DNA of 19,965 nucleotides, taken from contig DYNO01000040.1 in assembly GCA_020721025.1 (NCBI GenBank), forward strand, positions 1 through 19,965. Reading direction: 5' to 3'. Origin of the DNA: Thiomargarita sp. (GTDB taxonomy: Bacteria > Pseudomonadota > Gammaproteobacteria > Beggiatoales > Beggiatoaceae). The number at the start of each line of letters is the position of its first letter. Positions within the stretch are counted from its first letter, which is position 1. The translations under genes and the position numbers were made by a program. Below, in pieces: positions 7,447 to 14,256 of the stretch. The notes under the pieces are model-generated. The model was given only the letters and a program-made list of their open reading frames with translations, was not told the DNA's origin and ran no database searches.

Positions 7447-8522
7447 GGTTGTTTCCCCAACGAATTTTATTGATCGCCACTCGCCAAATCGGAGATGTGT
7501 TATTAACCACGCCATTATTGCATTCATTGCGTCAAGCGTACCCAGATGCCATCATTGACATGTTGGTTTTCGCGGGAACAGAAGGCGTGTTGGCAGGAAA
7601 TCAAGATTGCTCCGAAATTTACATAATTCCTCAACACAGCTCGTTGAAACAACAATGGAATTTAATCAAAAAAATCTTTTCTCGCTATGATCTGGCAATT
7701 TCGACACAAAGTAGCGATAAAGCATTATTTTATGCCTACCTTGCAGCAACTCGGCGGGTGGCAGTTGTACCGACATGGAGTTATCGATCTGCTTGGAAAT
7801 ATTGGATAACTACCGCTCGCACTGTGTTGGATGATGAAAATACGCATACCGTAATGCAAAATTTGAGATTGGCAGAGTTATTACAAATTTCTTTGTGCTA
7901 TCAAGTTGTTAATCCCTATTTAGTGACTGATGAAGCGATTTTGACACAATTACTCCCTTTCGACTGGAAACAGCAAGATTATGTGGTATTTCACCTCGTA
8001 CCCCTGCGACAGTATAAACGCTGGACAATGACCGGTTGGCAGCAGTTAGCATATTATTTTGATAAACAGGGAGTTAGAATTATTTTAACGGGCAGTGGCG
8101 ATGCGGAGGAAATGCACGCGATTCACACTGCAATGCAAGGAATGCCGGATAATATTTTGAATTTGGCGGGAAAATTATCGTTGTCTGCGGTAGCCACGTT
8201 GATTCGTCAGGCAAAATTGTATGTGGGCGTGGATACGGTCGTGACCCATCTCGCCGCGGCAACGGGAACGACGACGGTCGCACTGTATGGACCCACCAAT
8301 CCAGTGAAATGGGCACCTTTTCCCTGCGGCTATGCGAAAAATACACCGCCCTTTCAACGAGTTGGTACACAGCGGGTTGGCAATGTGATTTTAATTCAAG
8401 GTGAGGGGGAATGTGTGCCTTGTCATCAAGAAGGTTGTGATCGCCATCGTGACAGTTCCAGCCAATGTTTGGAAAAGCTGTCGAGTCAAACTGTTGTAAA
8501 TACGATTAATTCAATGGGCTGA
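7443..8522 (+). CDS. GT9 heptosyltransferase-like LPS core enzyme
   Basis: This 359-residue cytoplasmic enzyme is of the ADP-heptose:LPS heptosyltransferase family (GT-B fold). The N-terminal RILLIATRQIGDVLLTTPLL and LRQAYPDAIIDMLV are the family's opening signatures. The C-terminal donor-binding half has ILTGSGDAEE, NLAGKLSLSAVATLI, YVGVDTVVTHLAAATGTTTVALYGPT and KWAPFP, with the VDT...HLAAA motif that contacts the nucleotide sugar. It looks closer to WaaQ (heptosyltransferase III) than to WaaC/WaaF, but this is uncertain. Near the end is CVPCHQEGCDRHRDSSSQCL, a Cys-x2-Cys-x4-Cys-x9-Cys arrangement seen in some GT9 proteins. The start overlaps the ligase stop, and the next gene begins one base after its stop, so all three are likely one unit. 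Confidence 0.9.
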   Translation: MRLFPQRILLIATRQIGDVLLTTPLLHSLRQAYPDAIIDMLVFAGTEGVLAGNQDCSEIYIIPQHSSLKQQWNLIKKIFSRYDLAISTQSSDKALFYAYLAATRRVAVVPTWSYRSAWKYWITTARTVLDDENTHTVMQNLRLAELLQISLCYQVVNPYLVTDEAILTQLLPFDWKQQDYVVFHLVPLRQYKRWTMTGWQQLAYYFDKQGVRIILTGSGDAEEMHAIHTAMQGMPDNILNLAGKLSLSAVATLIRQAKLYVGVDTVVTHLAAATGTTTVALYGPTNPVKWAPFPCGYAKNTPPFQRVGTQRVGNVILIQGEGECVPCHQEGCDRHRDSSSQCLEKLSSQTVVNTINSMG

Positions 8523-8523
8523 T

Positions 8524-9273
8524 ATGTTAAAACTCTCGGTTATCTTGATTACTTACAATGCTGCCGCGCATTTGGAAAAATGTTTAGCGTCGGTGGCATG
8601 GGCAGATGAAATTATTGTGTTAGATTCGGGCAGTCAAGATGCAACGGTGGAAATTTGCCGCAAATATACCAAAAAAGTTTACTTTTCTGAAGACTGGCAA
8701 GGGTTTGGCGTGCAGAAAAATCGCGTTTTGGCTTATGCACAGAGTGAGTGGATTTTATCGCTTGATGCCGATGAAGTGATTCCAGAAAATTTACAAATTG
8801 AAATACAGCAGGCAGTGCAACAAACTGAATTTACAGCTTTTCGAGTGTCTCGGTTGTCGCGTTTTATGGGACGGTGGATTCATCACAGTGGTTGGCGACC
8901 GGATTATGTGACTCGGTTGTTTCGGCGGGATGGTGCGAAATTTAGTGACGATTTGGTGCATGAAAAATTAGAAGTGCAGCACGGAAAAGTGGGCACATTG
9001 CATTCCCCGATGTTGCACTATACTTATGATAGTATTGAACAATTGCTAGAAAAGACCAATCGTTATTCGACGGACAGCGCGGTGATGCACGAGGCGCGAG
9101 GCAAACGGGGCAGTTTACGGCAGGCAATCGGTCATGGAATGTGGGCGTTTTTTCGCACCTATGTATTACGGCGGGGATTTCTTGACGGGCGGGAAGGTTT
9201 TTTATTGGCGGTTGCAAACGCGGAAGTGGCGTTTTACCGTTACGTGAAGTTGTTGTATTTGAATAAAAAATAG
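8524..9273 (+). CDS. GT2 LPS-core glycosyltransferase (WaaE/KdtX-like)
   Basis: This 249-residue GT-A enzyme has KLSVILITYNAAAHLEKCL at the start, the cluster WADEIIVLDSGSQDAT (Asp34), an EDWQGFGVQKN segment, and SLDADEVI (residues 79-86) with the DxD-like metal site. FRVSRLSRFMGRWIHHSGW, followed by RLFRR and a FSDDLVHEKLEV region, is typical of WaaE/KdtX, which in several bacteria adds a sugar (beta-glucose in some) to the first heptose of the LPS inner core. It begins one base after the heptosyltransferase stop, which supports a joint role in core assembly. The C-terminal stretch is basic and may associate with the membrane. It converges on the minus-strand tRNA operon, with eight bases between its stop and the tRNA-His CCA. 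Confidence 0.88.
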   Translation: MLKLSVILITYNAAAHLEKCLASVAWADEIIVLDSGSQDATVEICRKYTKKVYFSEDWQGFGVQKNRVLAYAQSEWILSLDADEVIPENLQIEIQQAVQQTEFTAFRVSRLSRFMGRWIHHSGWRPDYVTRLFRRDGAKFSDDLVHEKLEVQHGKVGTLHSPMLHYTYDSIEQLLEKTNRYSTDSAVMHEARGKRGSLRQAIGHGMWAFFRTYVLRRGFLDGREGFLLAVANAEVAFYRYVKLLYLNKK

Positions 9274-9281
9274 CAGGAATT

Positions 9282-9358
9282 TGGGGTGAACGATGGGGCT
9301 CGAACCCACGACAGCCGGAATCACAATCCGGGACTCTACCAACTGAGCTACGTCCACC
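9282..9358 (-). tRNA. tRNA-His(GTG)
   Basis: The minus strand folds as tRNA-His with the extra 5' G(-1) opposite a C discriminator, acceptor GTGGACG/CGTTCAC (one G-T pair), D-arm GCTC...GAGT, anticodon loop with GTG, T-arm TTCGAGC, and encoded CCA (9282-9284). It is the last tRNA of the Pro-Arg-His operon. The G(-1)-C73 pair is the histidyl-tRNA synthetase identity element. Confidence 0.96.
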
Positions 9359-9399
9359 ACTGAATGAAATTTCAAGATTTTCTGACGAGATACAAACTT

Positions 9400-9724
9400 T
9401 GGTACGCCTGACAGGACTCGAACCTGCTACCCTCGGCTTCGTACCACTATAGTTTTCACTACCAAGTTAAAACCCAAATCAAACTTGTTTGTGGTCTGGA
9501 CCATGTCTTGACCGTTTCAGGTCTGATGCGTATGGTCTCTACGGAATCCTATGTTTTTCAACAAAATAGCTACCAGTAACCCTTCACTATCTTTCGGTTT
9601 CCTCGGCGTTGCCATCTCACAGGGTTCACCGATATAGCACCATCCACCTTAATGATTGCTGTTTCTCATCAAGGGTCCAAAAAACTTAGAAGGCCGATGC
9701 TCTATCCAGATGAGCTACAGGCGC
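9400..9724 (-). tRNA. tRNA-Arg(TCT) interrupted by an intron
   Basis: The two exons on the minus strand are 9724-9688 (37 nt) and 9439-9400 (40 nt including CCA). Joined, they make a normal 77-nt tRNA: acceptor GCGCCTG/CAGGCGT, D-arm GCTC...GAGC, anticodon stem TCGGC/GCCGA with loop CTTCTAA (anticodon TCT), T-arm GCAGG/CCTGT, discriminator A and encoded CCA. It would read AGA (and AGG by wobble) arginine codons. The exon boundary falls between anticodon position 36 and position 37, where a group I intron sits. The first acceptor pair is G1-U72, which is uncommon. It lies between tRNA-Pro and tRNA-His in one operon. Confidence 0.93.
9440..9687 (-). ncRNA. Group I self-splicing intron in tRNA-Arg
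   Basis: This 248-nt intron follows U36 of the anticodon and ends in G, as group I introns require. P1: UCU|AAG pairs with the guide UUUGGA (9681-9676), giving the U-G pair at the 5' splice site. P2: CCCUUGAUG (9675-9667) with CAUUAAGG. P3: UGGUGC (9642-9637) with GCAUCA (9529-9524). P4: UCGGUG (9632-9627) with CGCCGA (9608-9603). P7: GACCAU (9537-9532) with AUGGUC (9504-9499). P8: GACC/GGUC (9523-9510). The R-like GUAGAGACCAUACG and S-like AAGACAUGGUCC elements, plus AUGGCAACGCCGAG, resemble the small IC3 introns of bacterial tRNAs such as Azoarcus tRNA-Ile. It encodes no protein. The 3' exon starts AAG like the intron, so P10 can use the same guide. Confidence 0.93.
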
Positions 9725-9745
9725 AAGGGAAATGACCGTTACAAC

Positions 9746-9822
9746 TGGTCGGGGTAGAGGGATTTGAACCCCCGACACCTTGTACCCAAAACAAGTGCGC
9801 TACCAGGCTGCGCTATACCCCG
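9746..9822 (-). tRNA. tRNA-Pro(TGG)
   Basis: This is a 77-nt minus-strand tRNA with acceptor CGGGGTA/TACCCCG, D-arm GCGC...GCGC, anticodon stem CTTGT/ACAAG with loop TTTGGGT (anticodon TGG), T-arm GGGGG...TTCAAAT, discriminator A and encoded CCA (9746-9748). It is the first gene of the Pro-Arg-His operon, 21 bases ahead of tRNA-Arg. Confidence 0.96.
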
Positions 9823-9837
9823 TTGCTTGAGGCGAGT

Positions 9838-9865
9838 ATTATATAACAATGGAAGATAAAGTCAA
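9838..9865 (-). promoter_or_regulatory. Promoter of the tRNA-Pro-Arg-His operon
   Basis: On the minus strand: TTGACT (9860-9865), a 16-nt spacer, TATAAT (9838-9843), then a GC-containing stretch (ACTCGCC) before the tRNA-Pro 5' end. No promoter-like sequence lies between the tRNA genes, so the split tRNA-Arg depends on this promoter. Confidence 0.7.
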
Positions 9866-10376
9866 GAATTATTTTATTGTGCTTTTGAACTCATTGATAT
9901 AATAAATAAATTTCATTGTCGCTATTTCAGCAACAAAAATATTGTGATTGGTGAATGGTTATTTTCTTCATTGTCTGCTTGAAATTACATGTCATCGCAG
10001 CATTGTTTGACAACACATCTAGGGGGAATCACTGTTGAAATGTTATTTGATTTATTTAATTAGAATATCTAAAAAACCTCTGTTCATTTTTTCTTCCCTT
10101 TTCTTATGCTATTATCTTCTTTTATTCTATCAGTTATCGCTACTTTCTCAATTGATGATACGCCCGGTTGATGAATTGGAAAAATATTTCTAACTGATTG
10201 ATTCCACGAGTTATAATGAAAAAAGCCACTGTATTGAAACTGCATCATGCTTCAGGAACACGACGGATTTAAACCTGATAAATTTAGGTAAAATGGTGAT
10301 ATAACAACGATCACCATCGTTAATTTCCTGCATCATGCTAACATGACAATAAAAAATAACTTTAAGGATTAAGAAG
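9866..10376. other. AT-rich non-coding stretch before pcnB
   Basis: About 510 bases lie between the divergent tRNA operon and pcnB. I see no coding frame of useful length and no RNA gene. It holds a 12-bp direct repeat, CTGCATCATGCT (10240-10251 and 10328-10339). Between the copies, overlapping inverted repeats TGGTGAT...ATCACCA and AACGAT-CACC-ATCGTT cannot both form at once. A TATAAT at 10212-10217 has no good -35 partner. It probably contains the pcnB promoter and leader. Confidence 0.4.
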
Positions 10377-11774
10377 GTGCCTTACAAGCGATTAATGAAT
10401 ATCATACAAACCCTATTTAATCCCCCCAAAAAACAGCCTCTCCCGCCCATCATTACGACTCGACATTTCATCAAGCTTCCGCCCCCTGTTCAATTGCCTG
10501 CGAAGCAAATTCCACGCGCCCAGCATTCCGTGTCTCGTAAAAACATCAGTAAAAACGCGGTGAAAGTGTTATATCAATTGCATCAAGCGGGTTATCAAGC
10601 CTTCCTCGTCGGCGGCGGAATTCGTGACCTGTTATTAGGCTTAAAACCCAAAGACTTTGATGTTGCGACCAATGCCAGTCCCGAACAAGTCAGACAGGTA
10701 TTTCGCAATTGTCGATTGATTGGACGACGGTTTTTACTGGCACACGTACATTTTGGGCAGGAAATTATCGAAGTTGCCACCTTTCGCAAACAACACGATG
10801 AAAGTGGCGATGGCGTGATTGAAAATGGCTGCATTATTCGCGACAATGTCTATGGCACAATAGATGAGGATGCGTGTCGGCGAGACTTTACTATCAATGC
10901 CTTATACTACGATATCTCCAATTTTTCCCTCTTGGATTATGCCGATGGCATGGCAGATTTACAGGCGAAAATTATCCGCTTAATTGGCAATCCCACCGAG
11001 CGTTATCAAGAAGACCCGGTGCGAATGTTGCGAGCGGTGCGGTTAGCGGCAAAATTGGGATTTGAAATTGAGCCAGAAACAGCCAAAGCAATTCATCAAT
11101 TCAGTCACTTGCTCGAAAATACCCATGCAGCGCGTTTGTATGAAGAAATGCTAAAAATGTTTCTCGGTGGTTACGCCTATCCTTCATTTGTAAAGCTGAG
11201 GGAATTTGGATTATTCAAACTGCTTTTCCCACAAACAGAAGCCTGTTTTGACGATCCCATCGCCTTAGCCTTGGTAGAACAAGCACTTAAAAACACCGAT
11301 GAGCGAGTTGCTGCGGATAAATCGGTTACTCCCGCATTCTTACTTGCCGCCCTGCTCTGGTTTCCCATTTTACGCCTGATTCCCGAATATCGTGACAAAG
11401 GACTCAGCGAACAAGATTGTCTCGTTTCTGCCATTGACAAAGTGATTGATCGCCAAATTCGTCGCATTTCCATTCCTCGTCGGGTGACGATTTTATCTCA
11501 TGAAATCTGGCTGTTACAACCGCGACTGACTCGTCCCAAAACCAAACGCAGTTTACGGATTATGACGCATCAACGCTTTCGAGCGGGCTATGATTTTCTC
11601 TATTTGCGAGCCCAAGCGGGTGAAAATGTTGCAGATTCTGCCCAATGGTGGACTCAAGTTCAAGAGATGGACGAAGCGCAACGAGAACAATTTTTTGATA
11701 CCGTACCTTCGCACCGAAATAATCGCAACAATCGGCGGCGTAAGAAAAAGAAACCCCCAGCCACGTCCGTTTAA
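10377..11774 (+). CDS. pcnB: Poly(A) polymerase I
   Basis: PcnB adds 3' poly(A) tails to RNA from ATP, marking transcripts and small RNAs for decay. The 465-residue protein matches the bacterial class II nucleotidyltransferase family: HSVSRKNIS, then GYQAFLVGGGIRDLLLG and KPKDFDVATNASPEQVR with catalytic Asp93 and Asp95, FRNCRLIGRRF, EIIEVATFR, RRDFTINALYYD, DPVRMLRAVRLAAKLGF and RLYEEMLKMF. The strings RNCRLIGRRF and the long basic C-terminal tail (RRRKKKK) distinguish PcnB from CCA-adding enzymes, and all tRNAs here already encode CCA, which agrees. The start is the GTG at 10377, with AAGGA eight bases before it; an in-frame ATG at 10395 has no such site. It appears monocistronic; folK or panB neighbours known elsewhere are absent. 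Confidence 0.95.
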   Translation: MPYKRLMNIIQTLFNPPKKQPLPPIITTRHFIKLPPPVQLPAKQIPRAQHSVSRKNISKNAVKVLYQLHQAGYQAFLVGGGIRDLLLGLKPKDFDVATNASPEQVRQVFRNCRLIGRRFLLAHVHFGQEIIEVATFRKQHDESGDGVIENGCIIRDNVYGTIDEDACRRDFTINALYYDISNFSLLDYADGMADLQAKIIRLIGNPTERYQEDPVRMLRAVRLAAKLGFEIEPETAKAIHQFSHLLENTHAARLYEEMLKMFLGGYAYPSFVKLREFGLFKLLFPQTEACFDDPIALALVEQALKNTDERVAADKSVTPAFLLAALLWFPILRLIPEYRDKGLSEQDCLVSAIDKVIDRQIRRISIPRRVTILSHEIWLLQPRLTRPKTKRSLRIMTHQRFRAGYDFLYLRAQAGENVADSAQWWTQVQEMDEAQREQFFDTVPSHRNNRNNRRRKKKKPPATSV

Positions 11775-11792
11775 ATTCAGATTCAATGAATT

Positions 11793-11908
11793 CAATAGTT
11801 CGGACAGTTCCAAAATTATATTTTAATATCAATCAGTTATCGAATGAGCAAAATAACTATAACTTATTGATTTTAATCAGTCATTATCGAAAACTGTCCG
11901 AAGTATTG
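11793..11908. repeat. MITE-like element with TTCGGACAGTT ends
   Basis: Inverted ends of 17 bp (CAATA[g/c]TTCGGACAGTT; 16 of 17 match) at 11793-11809 and 11892-11908 bound a 116-bp AT-rich segment without a gene. The left inner part (TTCGGACAGTT, then AAAATT, TCAATCAGTTA and TGAGC) recurs in reverse near 16850-16918, so this is a dispersed family. Confidence 0.6.
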
Positions 11909-11927
11909 TGGCTGGGGAACGATAAAA

Positions 11928-11986
11928 AGCTCATCTAAACCTAACAGGTTTTGAATATTCTTTCTTTGCGTTGCCTTAGATGAGCT
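11928..11986. repeat. Stem-loop with AGCTCATCTAA arms and nested palindrome
   Basis: AGCTCATCTAA (11928-11938) and TTAGATGAGCT (11976-11986) are perfect inverted repeats. Next to the left arm lies the palindrome AAACCT-AAC-AGGTTT (11937-11951). The 13-mer CTCATCTAAACCT is shared exactly with 14185-14197. It may terminate pcnB transcription, since TTTTAAGTTTTT follows, but it looks like a repeat family. Confidence 0.55.
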
Positions 11987-12109
11987 GAGAGTTTTAAGTT
12001 TTTAGAACGAGCAACTCCAAACGATGAACTGAAAACTACCTTATAGTTCAAACAATGGCACAAATTACAACTCTACATTCATCCTCTTGATTTTTAGAAA
12101 GATTGCGTC

Positions 12110-14020
12110 ATGCACGATACCCCGACACCCGCATCGAAGGGCAACATTTTGGTGGTCGATGATACCCCACTCAATCTACGACTGCTCACGATTATTCTTG
12201 ATAAACAAGGATATTCGACCCATTCTGTGTCCAGTGGTGAAGCAGCGATTACCTTTGTCACAACGCATCTACCAGAATTAATCTTACTTGACATCATGAT
12301 GCCGGGCATGGACGGTTACACGGTGTGCGAAAAACTCAAGCAAAATGAACGAACTCGCGACATTCCCATCATTTTCATTAGCGCGCTCAGTGATGTGGTT
12401 GACAAAATCAAAGCCTTTTCAGTCGGTGGAGTCGATTTCATCACCAAACCTTTTCAATTGGAAGAAGTGTTAGCGCGGGTCGAAACCCATTTAACTTTGC
12501 GTCGTTTACAACAAAGTTTGCAGGAAAAAAATCAACAATTACAACAAGAAATCGCAGAACGCAAATTGGTTGAACAAGCCCTGCGGGAAAGTGAAGAAAC
12601 CTTTCGACTACTGTTTAAAAATTCGCCACTCGGTTATTTATTGTATGAATTACATCATCTGATTGACTGTAACGATGTGGTATTAAATTTGTTTGCCTGC
12701 CCGGACAAACAGTTAATGCTGAAACAACGCCCCGCGGAATTATCTCCAGAATATCAACCTGATGGACAACTTTCCAGAGCCAAAGCTGAAAAAGTGAATG
12801 AAATCGTTTGGACGACTGGTTTTTGTCGCTTCGAGTGGTTACATCGCAAATTTAACGGAGAATTATTTTTAGCAGAAGTGACGTTGACCAAGGTGACTTT
12901 GCGCGGCACGCCAACGATTTTAGTCGTTTGGTACGATTTGACAGAACGCAAACAAGCCGAGGAAAAATTGAAAACTGCCAATGAGGAACTCTCTGAACAG
13001 AAAACCAAATTGCAAGCAACATTGGAACATTTGCAAGCAACCCAGCGCGAACTGATTCAAGCCGAGAAAATGGTCGCTTTAGGGCAATTGGTCGCAGGAG
13101 TGGCGCATGAAGTGAACACGCCGTTAGGGGCAATTCGTTCTTCTGTGGAAAATATTTCTGGTTTCTTGAAAGATAACCTAGAGCAACTTCCTCATTTCTT
13201 TAGAAATCTCTCTGATGATCAACAAGAAAGTTTCTTTTTACTCTTTCATCAGTCAATGAAACAACAACATATTTCACTGTCCTCCAAAGAGAAGCGGCAA
13301 AGACGACGTGCGGTTTCTCAAATTCTGCAAACTTATCCATTGGATAATATTGAGATTATTGCCGATAAATTGGTTGAAATTGGTTGTTATGACAATATCG
13401 AAAACTTGTTACCGTTTTTGCAACAACCGGGTAACACAGCGATTTTAGATATGGCTTATCAAATCATTAGCTTGCAACGCAGTACTCGAACCATTGCAAC
13501 GGCAGCCGAACGCGCTGCTAAGGTCGTGTTTGCATTGAAGAATTTTGCTCGTTATGATCATCGTAGCGAAAAAGTGCTTGCTGACGTGGTGGAAGGAATT
13601 GAGACGGTATTGACGTTGTATCACAATCAACTCAAGCATGGGATTGAAGTCATTAAGAATTTTGTCGCCGCGCCTCCGATATTTTGTTTTCCTGATGAAT
13701 TAAATCAAGTATGGACGAATTTAATCCATAATGCAATTCAGGCAATGAATAATAAAGGCGTATTACAAATTGAAGTCGTCCAGCAAGAAAAATATTTAGT
13801 CATCAGTATCATAGACAGCGGTGTTGGGATTCCTCAAGACATTATCGAACGCATTTTTGAACCGTTTTTCACGACGAAACCTGCGGGAGAGGGCAGCGGT
13901 TTGGGGCTGGATATTGTGCGTAAAATTATTGATAAACACGATGGTAGAATTGCGGTGGAAAGTCGTACAGGGCGAACCGCTTTTAATGTGCATTTACCGT
14001 TGATTACTTCGTTAAATTAA
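12110..14020 (+). CDS. Response regulator-PAS-histidine kinase hybrid
   Basis: This 636-residue signalling protein has no signal peptide or membrane segment, so it is cytoplasmic. Residues 12-128 are a receiver domain (acid pair D17/D18, phosphoacceptor D61 in LLLDIMMPG, S91, K113). A coiled coil (about 130-160) leads to a PAS domain (about 165-285, ending in LVVWYDLTERKQAEEKL), then another coiled coil. The dimerisation H-box is VALGQLVAGVAHEVNTPLG with His333. The second helix (RTIATAAERAAKVVFALKNFARY) comes only after an insert of roughly 120 residues. The ATPase domain has the N-box around Asn541 (NLIHNAIQAM), IIDSGVGIP, EPFFTTKPAGEGSGLGL. An N-terminal receiver suggests control by another kinase. 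No partner gene is adjacent, so its input and output are unknown. The insert is rare among kinases but I recall similar ones in cyanobacteria and large sulfur bacteria. Confidence 0.93.
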   Translation: MHDTPTPASKGNILVVDDTPLNLRLLTIILDKQGYSTHSVSSGEAAITFVTTHLPELILLDIMMPGMDGYTVCEKLKQNERTRDIPIIFISALSDVVDKIKAFSVGGVDFITKPFQLEEVLARVETHLTLRRLQQSLQEKNQQLQQEIAERKLVEQALRESEETFRLLFKNSPLGYLLYELHHLIDCNDVVLNLFACPDKQLMLKQRPAELSPEYQPDGQLSRAKAEKVNEIVWTTGFCRFEWLHRKFNGELFLAEVTLTKVTLRGTPTILVVWYDLTERKQAEEKLKTANEELSEQKTKLQATLEHLQATQRELIQAEKMVALGQLVAGVAHEVNTPLGAIRSSVENISGFLKDNLEQLPHFFRNLSDDQQESFFLLFHQSMKQQHISLSSKEKRQRRRAVSQILQTYPLDNIEIIADKLVEIGCYDNIENLLPFLQQPGNTAILDMAYQIISLQRSTRTIATAAERAAKVVFALKNFARYDHRSEKVLADVVEGIETVLTLYHNQLKHGIEVIKNFVAAPPIFCFPDELNQVWTNLIHNAIQAMNNKGVLQIEVVQQEKYLVISIIDSGVGIPQDIIERIFEPFFTTKPAGEGSGLGLDIVRKIIDKHDGRIAVESRTGRTAFNVHLPLITSLN

Positions 14021-14069
14021 TCAGTTAAGTTAGGCAGGGCTACTTCGTATAAAATGAGCACAACTATGA

Positions 14070-14120
14070 ATCAATCGGTTACAAACGCTAAAATAATTTT
14101 CTGTACTGTAACCCATTGAT
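14070..14120. repeat. Inverted repeat downstream of the hybrid kinase
   Basis: ATCAATCGGTTACA (14070-14083) pairs with TGTAACCCATTGAT (14107-14120) at 13 of 14 positions across a 23-nt AT-rich spacer. It lies in the gap between the convergent kinase and yceF genes. No T-run follows, so it may be another small repeat rather than a terminator. Confidence 0.45.
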
Positions 14121-14191
14121 TTAAAAGTTACACATTGACAAGAATAGTTATTGCTAAAACAACAAGTTACGGTTTTATTTATAACTCATCT

Positions 14192-14225
14192 AAACCTGTT
14201 AGGTTTCTGGAAACCTGACAGGTTT
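14192..14225. repeat. Double palindrome of AAACCTGNNAGGTTT units
   Basis: AAACCTGTTAGGTTT (14192-14206), CTGG, and AAACCTGACAGGTTT (14211-14225) form a 15-bp hairpin with one mismatch and a 4-nt loop, and each arm is itself near-palindromic. It sits 32 bases from the end of yceF, between convergent genes, and could stop transcription from both sides. It shares CTCATCTAAACCT with the 11928-11986 stem-loop. Confidence 0.65.
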
Positions 14226-14256
14226 GAAATTTACATGCCAAGTAGGTAGTTCACTG

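Noticed and set aside
9440..9687. Intron as random insertion or a short IS
   Set aside because: It has no inverted ends or coding frame, while the ordered P2-P8 pairings and core motifs fit a group I ribozyme.
9688..9696. Reading the split tRNA as tRNA-Arg(TCG)
   Set aside because: That junction also gives a seven-base loop, but the intron would then end in A or C. Only the TCT junction leaves U before the intron and G as its last base, and it matches the known loop of tRNA-Arg(UCU).
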